Made by a program: the position numbers and the translations under genes
Assembly (NCBI GenBank): GCA_015485375.1
Contig: WFTU01000411.1
Span: 1-7,188 of the forward strand
Direction of reading: 5' to 3'
Origin: Paracoccaceae bacterium
GTDB lineage: Bacteria > Pseudomonadota > Alphaproteobacteria > Rhodobacterales > Rhodobacteraceae
DNA length: 7,188 nucleotides
In this document: positions 6,274 through 7,188 of the stretch, piece after piece
Layout: every line of letters starts with the position of its first letter
How positions within the stretch are numbered: the first letter of the stretch is position 1
Notes under the pieces: model-generated
Seen by the model: only the letters and a program-made list of their open reading frames with translations
What the model was told of the DNA's origin: nothing
Database searches by the model: none

Positions 6274-6300
6274 GGGCTTGCACGTAGGGCAGACGTTGAG
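6274..6300 (+). repeat. Bipartite direct repeat, copy 2
   Basis: GGGCTTGCAC (6274-6283), nine bases, ACGTTGAG (6293-6300), 344 bases after copy 1 and 13 bases past the stop of the 106-aa gene. The nine-base centres of the two copies are essentially unrelated (GTAGGGCAG here against ATGTCCTGC). Confidence 0.7.
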
Positions 6301-6301
6301 T

Positions 6302-6330
6302 GCCCCGGTGCGCCTCTCCGGCACCGGGGC
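6302..6330 (+). terminator. Strong 10-bp GC hairpin, terminator-like, without T tract
   Basis: GCCCCGGTGC (6302-6311) pairs perfectly with GCACCGGGGC (6321-6330) around a 9-base loop. It lies between the two gene runs of the element. No T tract follows (GGCTCCGTC), so it may act as an attenuator, mRNA-stability element or protein-binding site rather than a classic intrinsic terminator. Confidence 0.5.
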
Positions 6331-6351
6331 GGCTCCGTCAAAGAAATCCCG

Positions 6352-6414
6352 ATGAATAATTATTGCAACCCTCTACCCGACGGGGGCACCAACAAATGGA
6401 GACTTGATAGATGA
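6352..6414 (+). CDS. Possible 20-aa small protein, coupled to next gene
   Basis: ATG at 6352 opens 21 codons (start MNNYCNPLPDGGTNKWRL) whose TGA overlaps the ATG of the following gene (ATGA, 6411-6414), the same coupling seen earlier in the cluster. It has no clear ribosome site, only a purine-rich AAAGAAAT upstream. In-frame extension upstream would run through the hairpin and is unlikely. No family is known to me. Support rests on the overlap and the absence of stop codons over a short stretch, so it is tentative. Confidence 0.33.
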   Translation: MNNYCNPLPDGGTNKWRLDR

Positions 6415-6812
6415 ACCTGAACTTTGATCGCGCTACGCGCGCGCGTATTCACACGGCCCTTCTTGATGCGATGCCCGGCGAAAAACCAATAGCGGAACAG
6501 GCCTTCGCCGAAGCCGTCGCTTGGGCTGACACAGATGGGATTGCCGATTTGGAAACCTTGCTCGGCCTTGCCAATGAAATCGACTTTCACATCTATCGCG
6601 CAATTCACCGGTCGGATTTTGAATTTGCTGAGGTGGACGCAACCGCGCTGGGCGATTTGTTCTCGGCGGCGACGATCCGGCTTGCCATGCGGCTGGCTGG
6701 GTATCGCCCACTGGCCCGCGTCAGCGGTCAAAAGATGGTGTGGACCGACGCGCCGGGTGACGACCCGACAATAAATGTGATCTTGAAGGCCGATGATTTC
6801 GGGAATGATTAA
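6411..6812 (+). CDS. Hypothetical acidic protein, 133 aa
   Basis: Not a family I recognise. The protein is acidic and predicted mostly helical in its first 100 residues, with repeated helix-like stretches (RARIHTALLDAMPG, AEQAFAEAVAWADTDGIADL, TLLGLANEIDFHIYRAIH, LGDLFSAATIRLAMRLAGY), then a probable strand-rich end (KMVWTDAPGD, TINVILKADDF). There is no signal peptide, membrane span or metal motif. Start choice is good: GGAGA at 6398-6402, 8 bases before the ATG. It overlaps a possible 20-codon gene upstream by 4 bases and a possible 53-aa gene downstream by 8 bases. Acidic small proteins on mobile elements are sometimes DNA mimics or inhibitors, but nothing here shows that. Confidence 0.78.
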   Translation: MNLNFDRATRARIHTALLDAMPGEKPIAEQAFAEAVAWADTDGIADLETLLGLANEIDFHIYRAIHRSDFEFAEVDATALGDLFSAATIRLAMRLAGYRPLARVSGQKMVWTDAPGDDPTINVILKADDFGND

Positions 6813-6966
6813 GAACGCCGGGGCGAGCCTGTTGGACGGCTTGCTGGCTATCCAAAACATCAGGGACGGCGACGAATTTTTTCGTTGCCGCCCCCGAAAA
6901 ACGTCTCGACATAACGCTGATCCTTTTTACCATATGCAGCGCTCTAACACAACATATGGCGGTTAA
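6805..6966 (+). CDS. Possible small protein, 53 aa
   Basis: ATG at 6805 opens a frame of 54 codons ending in TAA at 6964-6966, overlapping the upstream gene by 8 bases (ATGATTAA). The protein begins MIKNAGASLLDGLLAIQN and continues through an acidic DGDEFF and a basic RCRPRKTSRH to a polar end. The first 20 or so codons mostly end in G or C, like real genes here; the last 20 are less biased. There is no strong ribosome site, so translation would depend on coupling. A hairpin (6863-6894) and one copy of a 12-base repeat fall inside it. No family recognised; it may be real, truncated or chance. Confidence 0.4.
   Translation: MIKNAGASLLDGLLAIQNIRDGDEFFRCRPRKTSRHNADPFYHMQRSNTTYGG
6863..6894 (+). 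repeat. Hairpin with T-rich loop
   Basis: CGGCGACGAA (6867-6876) pairs with TTCGTTGCCG (6881-6890) around TTTT, with one G-T wobble; after one mismatch the stem continues as GGG/CCC (6863-6865, 6892-6894). No T tract follows on either strand, so a terminator role is uncertain. Confidence 0.6.
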
Positions 6967-7091
6967 AATAGGTCATGACCCGTTACCTTTTTGAATAAAG
7001 ATTTTTTCGGAGTAGATTTTGGCATCGCGGAAATTGTTCCGTAACGCGCAAGCCCAAATGGGGCAAATTTCGACATAACGCGCGGCCCAAA
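6906..7091 (+). repeat. TCGACATAACGC direct repeats and related TAACGCGC copies
   Basis: TCGACATAACGC occurs at 6906-6917 and 7070-7081. A related block TAACGCGCAAGCCCAAA lies at 7042-7058 and TAACGCGCGGCCCAAA at 7076-7091, 34 bases apart. An inverted pair CCATATG (6930-6936) / CATATGG (6953-6959) lies between. The stretch is AT-richer than the genes around it. It could be a regulator-binding region or a replication-related iteron region; neither is shown. Confidence 0.5.
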
Positions 7092-7125
7092 CATAGCTGA
7101 ACTCAAAAACGCAGGGTGCCTGCGA
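6967..7125. other. Noncoding stretch, AT-richer, with repeats only
   Basis: I see no convincing gene here on either strand. A T-rich segment (6986-7020) and the repeats described for 6906-7091 are the only structure. A 19-codon frame from TTG 7018 ends at 7077 and is considered chance. Confidence 0.5.
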
Positions 7126-7188
7126 ATGGGTGAGGTGTGTCTGGTCGCCCTAAAATTTAGGACAATTGAAAATGGCAATACCTGCCTC
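7126..7188 (+). CDS. Possible start of a further gene (3' partial)
   Basis: ATG at 7126 opens a frame that is still open at the right edge (starts MGEVCLVALKFRTIENG). AGGGTG at 7113-7118, 7 bases upstream, is an acceptable ribosome site. The frame is also open upstream to 7045, so the start is not certain. An ATG at 7172 in another frame, with TTAGGA 9 bases upstream, is a competing start for a different gene. Only 21 codons are visible and no family can be named. Confidence 0.28.
   Translation, partial: MGEVCLVALKFRTIENGNTCL
7149..7161. promoter_or_regulatory. Palindrome CCTAAA-A-TTTAGG, operator candidate
   Basis: Perfect 6-bp arms around a single base. If the ATG at 7172 is a real start, the right arm overlaps its ribosome site, the expected place for an operator or translational control. 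If the frame from 7126 is real, the palindrome lies inside coding sequence. Confidence 0.3.

Larger units (their letters stand above)
2872..7188 (+). mobile_element. Integrative element at tRNA-Leu(GAG), left end (phage-satellite-like)
   Basis: This region starts directly after the tRNA and carries an integrase, a small DNA-binding protein (excisionase candidate), a terminase-small-subunit-like gene and several unfamiliar small genes, all on +. GC is clearly lower than in the host genes on the left. No large terminase, portal, capsid, tail, relaxase or type IV secretion gene is present in the visible part. The content fits the integration end of a phage satellite or a small genomic island. 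The right boundary is outside the window. Confidence 0.7.

Noticed and set aside
6360..6860. - strand frame of 166 codons opposite the 133-aa gene
   Set aside because: The + strand gene has a good ribosome site and coding-like composition; the antisense product shows no domain.
6721..6912. - strand frame of 63 codons starting ATG 6912 with AAGGA upstream
   Set aside because: The ribosome site is good, but two thirds of it is antisense to the 3' ends of the 133-aa and 53-aa frames and its C-terminal part is Arg/Ser-rich shadow sequence. Kept only as a remote possibility.
4604..7155. Shared octamer GCCCTAAA (inverted near 4607-4614, direct at 7147-7154) as a common operator
   Set aside because: Eight bases in about 4 kb is within chance, and only the 7149-7161 copy forms a full palindrome.
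6963..7178. - strand frame of 71 codons in the terminal stretch
   Set aside because: No ribosome site, no domain, and it runs through the repeats and palindrome.

Overview
The window looks like a high-GC alphaproteobacterial chromosome, most likely of the Rhodobacteraceae/Roseobacter type. That is inferred from the LipB and DsbA-family proteins, the GC-rich third codon positions and the integrase family; no search was run. It holds two blocks that meet at a tRNA gene. Bases 1 to about 2871 are host chromosome. Bases from about 2872 to the right edge are the left end of an integrated element, with visibly lower GC and few recognisable gene families.

Host block: (1) the 3' part of a gene on + for a LuxR-type helix-turn-helix fused to an alpha/beta-hydrolase fold (1-1260, its start lies outside the window). 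The hydrolase fold seems to lack both the nucleophile and the catalytic histidine. (2) Convergent to it on -, lipB (octanoyltransferase), preceded by a DsbA/FrnE-like thioredoxin-fold gene 39 bases upstream; these two probably share a transcript. (3) tRNA-Leu with anticodon GAG on +, 87 nt with encoded CCA, and a good sigma70-like promoter in front of it.

Element block: the intact tRNA 3' end is followed within about 120 bases by a tyrosine recombinase gene. Its leader carries three copies of GTGCCATA at an exact 12-base period, facing inverted copies. After a short regulatory region comes a tightly packed + strand cluster. It contains a small winged-helix/MerR-like protein (excisionase or AlpA-like candidate), an unknown 156-aa protein, a protein whose N-terminal half resembles phage terminase small subunits, and an unknown 106-aa protein ending in a CxxC. 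Successive genes overlap by 4, 8 and 16 bases. A strong hairpin follows, then a second run with a possible 20-codon peptide, an unknown acidic 133-aa protein and a possible 53-aa protein, overlapping by 4 and 8 bases. The last 220 bases are AT-richer and hold repeats, palindromes and perhaps the start of another gene.

Taken together, the right-hand block is a tRNA-Leu-borne integrative element carrying a TerS-like gene with no large terminase, portal or capsid gene in view. This resembles the layout of phage satellites (PICI-like) but is not proof of one. The right end of the element (attR) and any replication genes lie outside the window.
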